Shown here: positions 17,867 to 24,604 of the stretch, one piece after another | Numbering within the stretch: position 1 is the first letter of the stretch | Layout: every line of letters begins with the position of its first letter | NCBI GenBank assembly: GCA_009773375.1 | Contig: WRPH01000027.1 | Coordinates: 1 to 33,526 of the forward strand | Direction: 5' to 3' | From: Paracoccaceae bacterium | GTDB taxonomy: Bacteria > Pseudomonadota > Alphaproteobacteria > Rhodobacterales > Rhodobacteraceae | Length of the DNA: 33,526 bases | Translations under genes and position numbers: made by a program | Notes under the pieces: generated by a model | The model's database searches: none | Told to the model about the DNA's origin: nothing | The model's input: the letters and a program-made list of their open reading frames with translations, nothing else

Positions 17867-19090
17867 TTACGCAGAGGCCTCGGCGCGATTTAGCGCACAG
17901 TGCTGCCAAAGCGCGTCCATCGCCTTCACAAGTGCGTCAATCTGCTTGGAATCATGCACCGGCGAGGGGGTAAAGCGCAGCCGTTCGGTGCCGCGCGGCA
18001 CGGTCGGGAAGTTGATCGGCTGCACATAAATCCCGAATTGCTCCAGCAACATATCCGACAGCAGCTTGCAATGGATGGGGTTGCCGACATGCACCGGCAC
18101 AATATGTGACCCATGGTCGATGATCGGCAGGCCCAGACCGCGCAGGCGCAGCTTCAGGATGCGGGCATTGGTTTGCTGCGCATCCCGCAGGTGTTGCGCC
18201 GTCTTCAGGATACGCACCGAGGTCGCAGCGCCAGCAGCAATCGCAGGCGGCAAAGAGGTGGTGAAAATGAACCCCGGCGCGTAAGAGCGCACCACATCCA
18301 CCATCTTCGCACTTGCAGCAATATAGCCGCCAAACACCCCGTAAGCCTTGGCCAGAGTGCCATTGATAATGTCGATCCGGTGCATCTGGTGATCGCGTTC
18401 CGCCACCCCCGCCCCGCGCGGCCCATACATGCCAACCGCATGCACTTCGTCGATATAGGTCAGCGCGCCGAACTCGTCCGCCAGATCGCAGATTTCCTTG
18501 ATCGGGCCAAAATCGCCATCCATCGAGTAGATCGATTCGAAGGCGATCAGCTTCGGGGCCGCCGGATCATCCGCCGCCAGCAACTCACGCAGATGCGCCA
18601 CGTCATTATGCCGGAACACCCGCTTTGCCCCGCCATTGCGCCGCACGCCTTCAATCATCGACGCGTGGTTGAGCGCATCCGAGTAAATGATCAGGCCGGG
18701 AAACAGCTTCGGCAGCGTCGAAAGCGTCGCGTCATTGGCGATGTAAGCACTGGTAAACACCAGCGCCGCCTCTTTCTGATGCAGATCGGCCAGCTCTGCC
18801 TCCAGCCGCTTGTGGTAAACCGTGGTGCCGGAAATATTGCGCGTGCCGCCCGAGCCTGCGCCAGTGGCGTCCAACGCCTCGTGCATCGCCGCCAGCACCT
18901 CGGGGTGCTGCCCCATGCCCAGATAATCGTTGCCACACCAGACGGTGATATCGGCCTCAGAGCCATCGGGCTTGCGCCACACCGCATGCGGATAAGCGCC
19001 CTTGCGGCGTTCGATATCAATAAACGTGCGATAACGGCCTTCATCGTGCAAACGCTGAATGGCAACATCTAGGGCGGCATCGTAGTTCAT
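17867..19090 (-). CDS. hemA: 5-aminolevulinate synthase
   Basis: 407 residues, the usual length. The enzyme condenses glycine with succinyl-CoA to 5-aminolevulinate (Shemin pathway), the committed step of heme and, where present, bacteriochlorophyll and cobalamin synthesis. Signatures include the N-terminal [21 protein letters not shown], the [11 protein letters not shown] loop, a [13 protein letters not shown] segment carrying the PLP-stacking His, and the Schiff-base Lys in NGTLAKAYG. The start is firmly set by an AGGAG sequence eight bases before the ATG. An FNR-type dyad (19144-19157) lies about 55 bp upstream, consistent with the anaerobic control of hemA known in Rhodobacter. A terminator upstream isolates it from the preceding gene, so it should have its own promoter. 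Confidence 0.96.
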   Translation of the reverse strand: MNYDAALDVAIQRLHDEGRYRTFIDIERRKGAYPHAVWRKPDGSEADITVWCGNDYLGMGQHPEVLAAMHEALDATGAGSGGTRNISGTTVYHKRLEAELADLHQKEAALVFTSAYIANDATLSTLPKLFPGLIIYSDALNHASMIEGVRRNGGAKRVFRHNDVAHLRELLAADDPAAPKLIAFESIYSMDGDFGPIKEICDLADEFGALTYIDEVHAVGMYGPRGAGVAERDHQMHRIDIINGTLAKAYGVFGGYIAASAKMVDVVRSYAPGFIFTTSLPPAIAAGAATSVRILKTAQHLRDAQQTNARILKLRLRGLGLPIIDHGSHIVPVHVGNPIHCKLLSDMLLEQFGIYVQPINFPTVPRGTERLRFTPSPVHDSKQIDALVKAMDALWQHCALNRAEASA

Positions 19091-19143
19091 GGCGGTCTCC
19101 TGATCCTTGGCACCGCTTCTAAAAGATATGCGGGCAAGTCACC

Positions 19144-19157
19144 TTGACTTCTGTCAA
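19144..19157 (-). promoter_or_regulatory. FNR/CRP-type binding dyad upstream of hemA
   Basis: TTGAC-TTCT-GTCAA is a perfect inverted repeat with a four-base spacer, extended by C and G outside to 16 bp. This is the layout of FNR/CRP-family sites (FNR consensus TTGAT-N4-ATCAA). It lies 54 bp before the hemA ATG, where an activator could sit. In Rhodobacter sphaeroides hemA is known to respond to FnrL, which makes FnrL or a Dnr/NnrR relative the likely ligand; the C/G in place of T/A at the inner position leaves the exact factor open. Confidence 0.62.
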
Positions 19158-19174
19158 GTTTCGGCAAAACGAAA

Positions 19175-19194
19175 GGGGGCAATTTGCCGCCCCC
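19175..19194 (-). terminator. Terminator of the small exported-protein gene
   Basis: GGGGGC (19175-19180) pairs with GCCCCC (19189-19194). On the minus strand it is followed by TTTCGTTTT. It lies just past the stop of the 186-residue gene and before the FNR-type site, insulating hemA. Confidence 0.6.
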
Positions 19195-19202
19195 CTACTC
19201 TA

Positions 19203-19763
19203 TCACTTCGCGATCAGCACGACACAGTCTTTGGTCTGATCTTTCAGCGCAGCACAAGCTGCCAGCGCCGCCGCCGCATCAGCGCCCACACCCCAAGCCC
19301 CGGTGCTGTTCGAAACCGCCAACGCGCCATCCTTGTAATCGGCGTTGAAACCCGCCGTGGCATCCGAAGACAGCTGCAGACCGCGCGCTTCCCAGCCCTC
19401 GGGCCGGATCAGCGCCGCCACCACACAGGAGGTTTTGCCAGTCTTCTTGGCATCACATTCCGCCAGCGCCACTTTCGCGGCTGCCTCGGTATCATGGTAA
19501 TTCGCCGCTGCCACCGTGGCTTCCGACATCAGCCCCGCATCGGGCGAGATCGCAATCGCGCCATAATAAGGCTGCTGGCCGCCAACCATTTCCAGCGCCT
19601 TGGCCTGATCGTCGGGCAAGCCCGCCTCGGCCAATATCTCTACTTCAGCCGTCACCGGGGCAAACAGCGCCGCCTTGGCAGTCTTGCCATCGATCACCTC
19701 TGCCCCAGCCATCCCGACCAAAGCCAGCACCAGAACCGATGTGCCGCACAGAACCTGCTTCAT
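19203..19763 (-). CDS. Small exported protein of unknown function upstream of hemA
   Basis: 186 residues beginning MKQVLCGTSVLVLALVGMAGAE, a signal peptide cleaved near residue 21. A GGAGG sequence lies upstream of the ATG. The mature protein is acidic and Ala-rich, with cysteines in pairs (CDAKKTGKTSC; CAALKDQTKDC) that could form disulfides. Two similar halves are suggested: each ends with an Ala-rich helix, a Cys-flanked loop and a hydrophobic strand (CVVAAL; CVVLIA), reminiscent of DUF4189-type folds. I recall homologues beside hemA annotated 'aminolevulinic acid synthase', apparently by proximity; nothing here resembles a PLP enzyme. A terminator separates it from hemA. Its function is unknown. 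Confidence 0.7.
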   Translation of the reverse strand: MKQVLCGTSVLVLALVGMAGAEVIDGKTAKAALFAPVTAEVEILAEAGLPDDQAKALEMVGGQQPYYGAIAISPDAGLMSEATVAAANYHDTEAAAKVALAECDAKKTGKTSCVVAALIRPEGWEARGLQLSSDATAGFNADYKDGALAVSNSTGAWGVGADAAAALAACAALKDQTKDCVVLIAK

Positions 19764-19877
19764 GCCGAACCCTCCGGCTTTTGTGAATTTCGGCTCTTCT
19801 AGCGCAGCACGCCCGCTCTGGACAGTCCCCCGTTGCCTGATAGGCTCGCCGCAGCAATTCAAAATCCGGAGACCGCG

Positions 19878-21248
19878 ATGACCCTTGATGCCGTGCTTGC
19901 CCGCATCGACGCTGACCTGCCGCAGGCGCTGGACCGCCTGATGCACCTGCTGCGCATCCCGTCGATTTCCACCGACCCGGCCTTCAAGCCCGCCTGCGCC
20001 GAGGCCGCCGACTGGCTGGTGGCCGATCTGCAGGATCTGGGCTTTGACGCCTCCAGCCGCCCCACTCCCGGCCACCCGATGGTGGTCGCACACGGCGGGA
20101 CCGGTGACAAACACCTGCTGTTTTACGGCCATTATGACGTGCAGCCGGTCGATCCGCTGTCGCTGTGGGACCGCGACCCGTTTGATCCTGAAATTCAGGA
20201 CACCCCCGCAGGCCGCGTGATCCGCGCCCGCGGTGCCGCCGATGACAAGGGCCAGCTGATGACCTTCCTTGAGGCCTGCCGCGCCTGGAAGGCCGTCCAC
20301 GGCAGCCTGCCCGGCAAACTGACGATCTTTCTGGAGGGCGAGGAAGAATCCGGCTCGCCCAGCCTGATCCCGTTCATGCAGCAAAACGCCGCCGAGTTGC
20401 GCGCCGATATCGCGCTGATCTGTGATACCGGCCTGTTCGAATCAACCACCCCCGCCATCACCACCATGCTGCGCGGCTTGCTGGGCGAGGAACTGACCAT
20501 TCATGGCCCCAACAAAGACCTGCATTCGGGCATGTATGGCGGTGCCGCCGCCAACCCGATCCGGGTGCTGTCGAAAATCCTCGCCAATATGACCGACGCC
20601 ACCGGCCGCATCACCATCCCGCATTTCTACGATGGCGTCACCGAACTGCCCGACGCGATCCGCGCCCAGTGGCAATCGCTGGCGTTTGATCATGCGAAAT
20701 TCTTGGGCGATGTCGGCCTGTCAGTGCCTGCGGGCGAACAGGACCGCACGCCGCTGGAAATGCTGTGGTCGCGCCCGACGGCGGAAATCAACGGCATCTG
20801 GGGTGGCTACACCGGCGACGGCTTCAAGACCGTGCTGCCCGCCGAGGCGCATGCAAAAGTGTCGTTCCGGCTGGTCGGCGAACAAGATCCCTTCGCCATC
20901 CGCGAACATTTCCGCAAATGGGTGCAAGACCAGCTGCCCGCCGATTGCCGCGTCGAGTTCCACAGCCACGGCAATTCCCCCGCCGGCGTGATGTCGATCG
21001 CCAACCCGGCGTTTGAAGCCGCCCGGCAAGCGCTGACCGACGAGTGGGGCATCCCCGCCGCCTATGTCGGCTGCGGCGGCTCGATCCCGATTGCGGGCTA
21101 TTTCAAGACCTATCTCGACATGGACGCCATGTTGATCGGTTTTGGCCGCGACGATGACCAGATCCATAGCCCGAACGAGAAATATGATCTGGAGTGCTTT
21201 CACAAGGGCATCCGGTCCTGGGCGCGGGTGCTGGCGAAGCTGGCCTGA
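19878..21248 (+). CDS. M20 family metallodipeptidase
   Basis: 456 residues starting at ATG 19878 after a CCGGAGA Shine-Dalgarno; an in-frame upstream start at 19833 lacks support. The di-zinc M20 motifs are all visible: LFYGHYDVQPVD (His and catalytic Asp), ARGAADDKGQ (bridging Asp), EGEEESGSPS (general-base Glu and ligand), CDTGLF (ligand Asp), and a dimerisation domain containing HSGMYGG. The PVDPLSLWDRDPF segment is typical of the dipeptidase branch (CNDP/PepV-like) rather than of ArgE or DapE. It is probably a cytoplasmic enzyme that hydrolyses dipeptides or related amides. It is divergent from the small exported-protein gene. A GGGGGGC hairpin follows the stop. Confidence 0.92.
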   Translation: MTLDAVLARIDADLPQALDRLMHLLRIPSISTDPAFKPACAEAADWLVADLQDLGFDASSRPTPGHPMVVAHGGTGDKHLLFYGHYDVQPVDPLSLWDRDPFDPEIQDTPAGRVIRARGAADDKGQLMTFLEACRAWKAVHGSLPGKLTIFLEGEEESGSPSLIPFMQQNAAELRADIALICDTGLFESTTPAITTMLRGLLGEELTIHGPNKDLHSGMYGGAAANPIRVLSKILANMTDATGRITIPHFYDGVTELPDAIRAQWQSLAFDHAKFLGDVGLSVPAGEQDRTPLEMLWSRPTAEINGIWGGYTGDGFKTVLPAEAHAKVSFRLVGEQDPFAIREHFRKWVQDQLPADCRVEFHSHGNSPAGVMSIANPAFEAARQALTDEWGIPAAYVGCGGSIPIAGYFKTYLDMDAMLIGFGRDDDQIHSPNEKYDLECFHKGIRSWARVLAKLA

Positions 21249-21262
21249 ACGCCTGAAACCGA

Positions 21263-21281
21263 GGGGGGCTGTCTGCCCCCC
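21263..21281 (+). terminator. Hairpin after the dipeptidase gene
   Basis: GGGGGGC (21263-21269) pairs perfectly with GCCCCCC (21275-21281) around a five-base loop, 15 bp after the stop. There is no T tract. It is the left part of a possible dispersed intergenic sequence that ends in CCCCCCCGAGGATATTTGAA (up to about 21328). Confidence 0.5.
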
Positions 21282-21342
21282 ACGCGGCTTGGCTGCGCCA
21301 CCCCGCTCCCCCCCGAGGATATTTGAACAGAGAGGATGACCG

Positions 21343-21783
21343 TTGGTGCAGATCAGGGATTGCAGCGCAACCGATGAAGCAGGCTGGCGCGGGCTTTGGC
21401 AGGGGTTTCTGGACTATTACGAGGTCAGCCTTGCGCCCGAGATTACCGCCTTCACCTGGGCGCGGCTGCTGGATCCGGCCAGCCCGCTGAAAGCCCGGCT
21501 GGCGGTGGAGGGCGATCAGCTGCTGGGCTTTGCCATCCACCAGCACCACCCCTCCACCTGGGTGATGGGCGATGATTGCTATCTGGAGGATCTGTTCGTC
21601 AGCCCCACCGCGCGCGGCAAGGGCATCGGCCGGGCGCTGATCGAAGATCTGATTGGCCTTGCCCGCGCAAACGGCTGGCAGCGGCTTTATTGGAACACCG
21701 ACGCCAGCAACGCAACCGCCCGCAAGCTCTATGACAGTTTCACCCCGGATGACGGCCATGTGCGGTATCGGATGCAGCTTTAG
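21343..21783 (+). CDS. GNAT family N-acetyltransferase
   Basis: 146 residues. The GNAT fold is clear: an N-terminal strand (VQIRDCSATDEAGW), a central DDCYLEDLFVSPTARGKGIGRALIEDL segment with the acetyl-CoA pyrophosphate loop (R-G-K-G-I-G), and a late YWNTDASNATARKLYDSF motif. It transfers an acetyl group from acetyl-CoA to an amine on an unknown substrate in the cytoplasm. The start is TTG 21343 or GTG 21346; AGAGAGG at 21329-21335 fits either. The gene follows the dipeptidase by about 95 bp and its stop overlaps the end of the convergent acyltransferase remnant. Confidence 0.87.
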   Translation: MVQIRDCSATDEAGWRGLWQGFLDYYEVSLAPEITAFTWARLLDPASPLKARLAVEGDQLLGFAIHQHHPSTWVMGDDCYLEDLFVSPTARGKGIGRALIEDLIGLARANGWQRLYWNTDASNATARKLYDSFTPDDGHVRYRMQL

Positions 21784-22167
21784 CGTGTAGCACGGCCCAA
21801 TCCGGCAAGGATGCCGGGCAACAGCGCCTGTGCCATCAGATCGGCTGCGGGCTGCGACAGGTGATAGTTGTCATATCGGAGCGGCCCCCCGCGCCCATTC
21901 GCCGTTTCAGGCTGCACCTCGCCAAAGGCCACCGTCCCGCCGCAGCAAGAGCGAAAGTTCTGCGGCAGACCAAACGGCACGGTCGCCAGAATCATCACGA
22001 ACAGCGCTGACAATGCCACCCATCATCAAGCCCGATATCCCGAAGCAGAGATCCACGCCGGCAAAACCGGAGTGAAACAGCGACACCCCGACATGGCCAA
22101 ACACCACGCCCGCCACCGCAATCGCACGCAAGCCGTCAATTTCCGGGCGATAGGATTTCGGCTGCAT
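21780..22167 (-). pseudogene. Collapsed acyltransferase-3 / SGNH gene (large internal deletion)
   Basis: The minus strand begins MQPKSYRPEIDGLRAIAVAGVVFGHVG, the typical N-terminus of acyltransferase-3 (OafA/OatA-like) proteins with the conserved R-x-EIDGLRAIAV, followed by FAGVDLCFGISGLMMGG, a weakened copy of GVDVFFVISGF. Then the frame changes. The second part (22019 down) carries the C-terminal end of an SGNH domain (GPLRYDNYHLSQPAADLM, with the D-x-x-H catalytic pair) and stops at 21780. Family proteins have about 600-680 residues; here only about 125 codons' worth of ends remain. The gene is therefore dead, through a deletion of roughly 1.5 kb plus a frame change. The intact form would have O-acetylated a surface polysaccharide. 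Confidence 0.7.
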
Positions 22168-22199
22168 CGGCTCCCCTGCCGGTCAAGCCTGCCGGAACC

Positions 22200-22424
22200 T
22201 TAGGCTTGCGGTGCCGTCGCCAGCCGCAGCAGTTTCAGCCCCAGCACCACAAACGGTGCCGCATGCAGCGCCAGATCGAACATATCCACCGGCTTTACCA
22301 GCTCACCGGCCACCAGCATCTTCAGCTTTTCCCAGATATGCGGCTCTGGCACAAACGGCGCGAGGCCCAGTGTCAGGCAAGCAACCACCAGAATACTCAG
22401 CGGGATTTGATCGAGAAATGACAT
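22200..22424 (-). CDS. Small membrane protein (often annotated 'RND transporter')
   Basis: 74 residues with two membrane segments (about 8-26 and 50-68) separated by a charged loop (PEPHIWEKLKMLVAGELVKPVDMFD). I recall similar 65-80-residue proteins in databases named 'RND transporter', although they are far too small to be one; the real function is unknown. The start has a strong GGAGG Shine-Dalgarno five bases upstream, which lies in the arm of a small hairpin (about 22430-22450). It is transcribed away from tRNA-Asp. Confidence 0.65.
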   Translation of the reverse strand: MSFLDQIPLSILVVACLTLGLAPFVPEPHIWEKLKMLVAGELVKPVDMFDLALHAAPFVVLGLKLLRLATAPQA

Positions 22425-22484
22425 ATAGCCTCCGGGTTTTCCGAAGGCTTACATCATATTCCTGATCTTGCATATAGGGTGAAA

Positions 22485-22561
22485 TGGCGCGGTGGACGGG
22501 GCTCGAACCCGCGACCCCCGGCGTGACAGGCCGGTACTCTAACCAACTGAGCTACCACCGC
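22485..22561 (-). tRNA. tRNA-Asp (GTC)
   Basis: 77 nt on the minus strand. The acceptor stem is GCGGTGG/CCACCGC, with discriminator G and an encoded CCA end. The D arm has TAGCTCAGTTGG, the T loop is GGTTCGAGCC, and the anticodon stem CCGGC/GCCGG carries the loop CTGTCAC with anticodon GTC, reading GAC/GAU. Confidence 0.96.
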
Positions 22562-22660
22562 CGCTTTGCCCTCGGTTTCCCGAAGCACCAAGGTTTCCCT
22601 TGGCGTGTCGGGGTATTACGCAAGGCCCTCGGCGGCGTCAAGCGGGTAAGGCGAGGTTTT

Positions 22661-23599
22661 TCAACGATCTGGTGCCGGGATGAATTCAGCATCATCGCCG
22701 GGCGGCAGTTGGAAGCGGCCATGCGCCCAATCCCCCGCCCGCCACGCCGCTTTCGCCGCCTCGATGCGGTCCTTGCTGGAGGCGACAAAGTTCCACCAGA
22801 TATGGCGCGGCCCATCCATCGTAGCGCCGCCCAGCAGCATGATCCGCGCGCCGAAAGGCCCAGCCTTCAGCGAAATGCCATCGCCGGGGCGAAACACCAG
22901 CATCTGGCCCACGCCATAGGCCTGCCCGCCCTGCGACACCTCACCGCCCAGCACATAAACCCCGCGATCTTCGTGGTTATCGGGCAGCGGCAAGCTCGCC
23001 CCCGGCTCCAGCGTCGCATCGGCGTAAAAGGTGTCCGATGACAGCGGCAGCGGCACCGATTCTCCCCAGGCGCTGCCCAGAATCAACCGGACCGACTTGC
23101 CCTCGGCCTCCAGCAACGGCAAATCCGCCGCCCGCAGGTTATGAAACTCCGGCGCGGCATCTTCCTGCGCCTGACTTAACGCCAGCCAGGTCTGCAAACC
23201 AAACAGCTGATGCGGTGCCTGCCGCATCGCGCCGTCGGTGCGTTCGGAATGGGTGATGCCATGCCCCGCCTGCATCAGATTGACCTCGCCCGGCGTGATC
23301 CAGGCATCGGTGCCCAAAGAATCGCGGTGGTGCATCCGGCCTCTGATCAGATACGTCACCGTCGAAAGCCCGATGTGCGGATGTGGCCGCACATCGACAC
23401 CTTTGCCGGTGATAAACTCCGCCGGGCCCATCTGATCAAAAAAGATGAACGGCCCCACCATCTGCCGCTGCACCGAAGGCAGCGCCCGGCGCACCTCGAA
23501 TCCGCCCAGATCGCGGGCACGCGGAATGATCACCGTTTCAATCGCATCAACCTGATCGCCAATCGGAATCGACGCATCCAGCAAGGGGTTCCAGCTCAT
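22661..23599 (-). CDS. Pirin family protein (bicupin)
   Basis: 312 residues from ATG 23599, chosen because TGGAGG lies seven bases upstream; the frame extends 17 codons further without support. The N-terminal cupin has the pirin metal site HPHIGLSTVTYL...HHRD...ITHSE (three His and one Glu). A C-terminal pirin_C cupin follows (about 185-285), ending with a conserved MDGPRHIWWNFVASS segment. Pirins bind iron; bacterial members include quercetin 2,3-dioxygenases and redox- or pyruvate-metabolism regulators, so the role here is open. The protein is cytoplasmic, with no signal peptide. The gene sits between tRNA-Asp and tRNA-Val on the same strand. Confidence 0.9.
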   Translation of the reverse strand: MSWNPLLDASIPIGDQVDAIETVIIPRARDLGGFEVRRALPSVQRQMVGPFIFFDQMGPAEFITGKGVDVRPHPHIGLSTVTYLIRGRMHHRDSLGTDAWITPGEVNLMQAGHGITHSERTDGAMRQAPHQLFGLQTWLALSQAQEDAAPEFHNLRAADLPLLEAEGKSVRLILGSAWGESVPLPLSSDTFYADATLEPGASLPLPDNHEDRGVYVLGGEVSQGGQAYGVGQMLVFRPGDGISLKAGPFGARIMLLGGATMDGPRHIWWNFVASSKDRIEAAKAAWRAGDWAHGRFQLPPGDDAEFIPAPDR

Positions 23600-23701
23600 C
23601 TTGGCCTCCATCTCTTGCCAGAAAGATAGGCGCAAAGCCCGCGCACACACAGACCCGGATTTGCGCGGTCACTGTGCGCAAACGCGCAGAGATGTGGTAA
23701 A

Positions 23702-23777
23702 TGGTGGGCCGTGACGGACTCGAACCGCCGACATTCTCGGTGTAAACGAGACGCTCTACCAACTGAGCTAACAGCCC
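23702..23777 (-). tRNA. tRNA-Val (TAC)
   Basis: 76 nt on the minus strand. The acceptor stem is GGGCTGT/ACGGCCC (one G-U pair), with discriminator A and an encoded CCA end. The D arm has TAGCTCAGTTGG, the T arm contains GGTTCGAGTC, and the anticodon stem TCTCG/CGAGA holds the loop TTTACAC with anticodon TAC. It reads GUA and probably other GUN codons. Confidence 0.95.
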
Positions 23778-23843
23778 GCCCTGCGCTGCATTTACCCAGC
23801 CCGCCGCGCGGATGCAAGCAGGTAAACCCCGCCGCATCAAACA

Positions 23844-23871
23844 AAAACGCGCCCCGTTTGGGACGCGTTTT
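23844..23871 (-). terminator. Terminator of tRNA-Val (CAC)
   Basis: AAAACGCG (23844-23851) pairs with CGCGTTTT (23864-23871), the stem continuing with CCC/GGG after one mismatch around a GTTT loop. On the minus strand it lies eight bases past the tRNA CCA end and runs into TTTTTGTTT, a good Rho-independent terminator. Confidence 0.75.
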
Positions 23872-23878
23872 GTAAGGA

Positions 23879-23953
23879 TGGTGGGAGATAAGGGATTTGA
23901 ACCCCTGACATCATCGATGTGAACGATGCGCTCTACCGCTGAGCTAATCTCCC
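23879..23953 (-). tRNA. tRNA-Val (CAC)
   Basis: 75 nt on the minus strand. The acceptor stem is GGGAGAT/ATCTCCC, with discriminator A and an encoded CCA end. The D arm has TAGCTCAGCGG, the T arm contains GGTTCAAATC, and the anticodon stem CATCG/CGATG holds the loop TTCACAT with anticodon CAC, reading GUG. This isoacceptor suits a high-GC genome rich in GTG codons. Confidence 0.95.
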
Positions 23954-23966
23954 GTTGGCGCGGTGT

Positions 23967-24434
23967 TTAGCTGGCTTCGCTGGCCTCTGCAAGAGCCTCT
24001 TTGTCATCATTTTTGCCCGGCTTCTTTTCCGTGTTGCGCCGCAGTTTCAGCGTCATCATCAACCCGGCTTCATCGCTGCGCTGGTTGGCAATCCGTATCT
24101 TGCCCAAGGGCGGCAGGTTCAGCGATTCGCCGGTTTCCAGCGCCCTGGCCAGTTCGGCCAGCGTCGCCTCGACGATCAGCCGCACATCTTTCTTGTTCTG
24201 ATCCGACGCCGAGGCCACCCGCTCGATCAGGTCTTTCAGCCGCAGTTGCGCCACAACCTTGGCCGCCGCATCGTCGGCATGATCTGCGCTTTGCATCATC
24301 GTCTGTTCCTCTGCCGGTATGGCGGTTTCCATGGCGACTTTGGCAGGGCTTGCCTTGGCGGCGGTCGGTTTCTTGGCAGCGGGCTTGCGGTTTGCGGCCT
24401 TGGCTGCGGGTTGCGCGGCAGTCTTGGTTGCCAT
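23967..24434 (-). CDS. HU-like DNA-binding protein with histone-H1-like N-terminal tail
   Basis: 155 residues. The first 35 or so residues are Lys/Ala/Pro-rich (ATKTAAQPAAKAANRKPAAKKPTAAKASPAK), like bacterial H1/AlgP tails. An acidic linker follows, then an HU/IHF fold (about 62-137): LRLKDLIERVASASDQNKKDVRLIVEATLAELARAL and a beta arm SLNLPPLGKIRIAN. The usual GR-NP-TG arm tip of HU is missing, so the mode of DNA binding may differ. A short acidic C-terminus ends it. It is presumably a nucleoid-associated protein. It lies downstream of lon on the same strand, but a terminator separates them. The stop is 13 bp from the tRNA-Val(CAC) gene. Confidence 0.8.
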   Translation of the reverse strand: MATKTAAQPAAKAANRKPAAKKPTAAKASPAKVAMETAIPAEEQTMMQSADHADDAAAKVVAQLRLKDLIERVASASDQNKKDVRLIVEATLAELARALETGESLNLPPLGKIRIANQRSDEAGLMMTLKLRRNTEKKPGKNDDKEALAEASEAS

Positions 24435-24557
24435 TCTGGCCTGTCCCCTATTGGTTCTATTTTGGAAACAACCCTACAAGATACTTTCTTAACAGAAAAC
24501 TATCGCTGCAAGCTTTTTCCCCCGCCGTGGCGGCTTTACCATCCGAAACCCAAGTAA

Positions 24558-24585
24558 AAAGGCGCAGCAATCACGCTGCGCCTTT
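24558..24585 (-). terminator. Terminator of lon
   Basis: AAAGGCGCAGC (24558-24568) and GCTGCGCCTTT (24575-24585) form a perfect 11-bp stem with a six-base loop. The T run in the far arm on each strand makes it usable in both directions. It lies 20 bp past the lon stop. Confidence 0.85.
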
Positions 24586-24604
24586 CCATCAGATCAAGTC
24601 CGCC

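Noticed and set aside
22485..23953. tRNA cluster as an integration hotspot with an inserted island
   Set aside because: The only gene between the tRNAs is an ordinary pirin; no integrase, direct-repeat attachment site or phage gene was seen.
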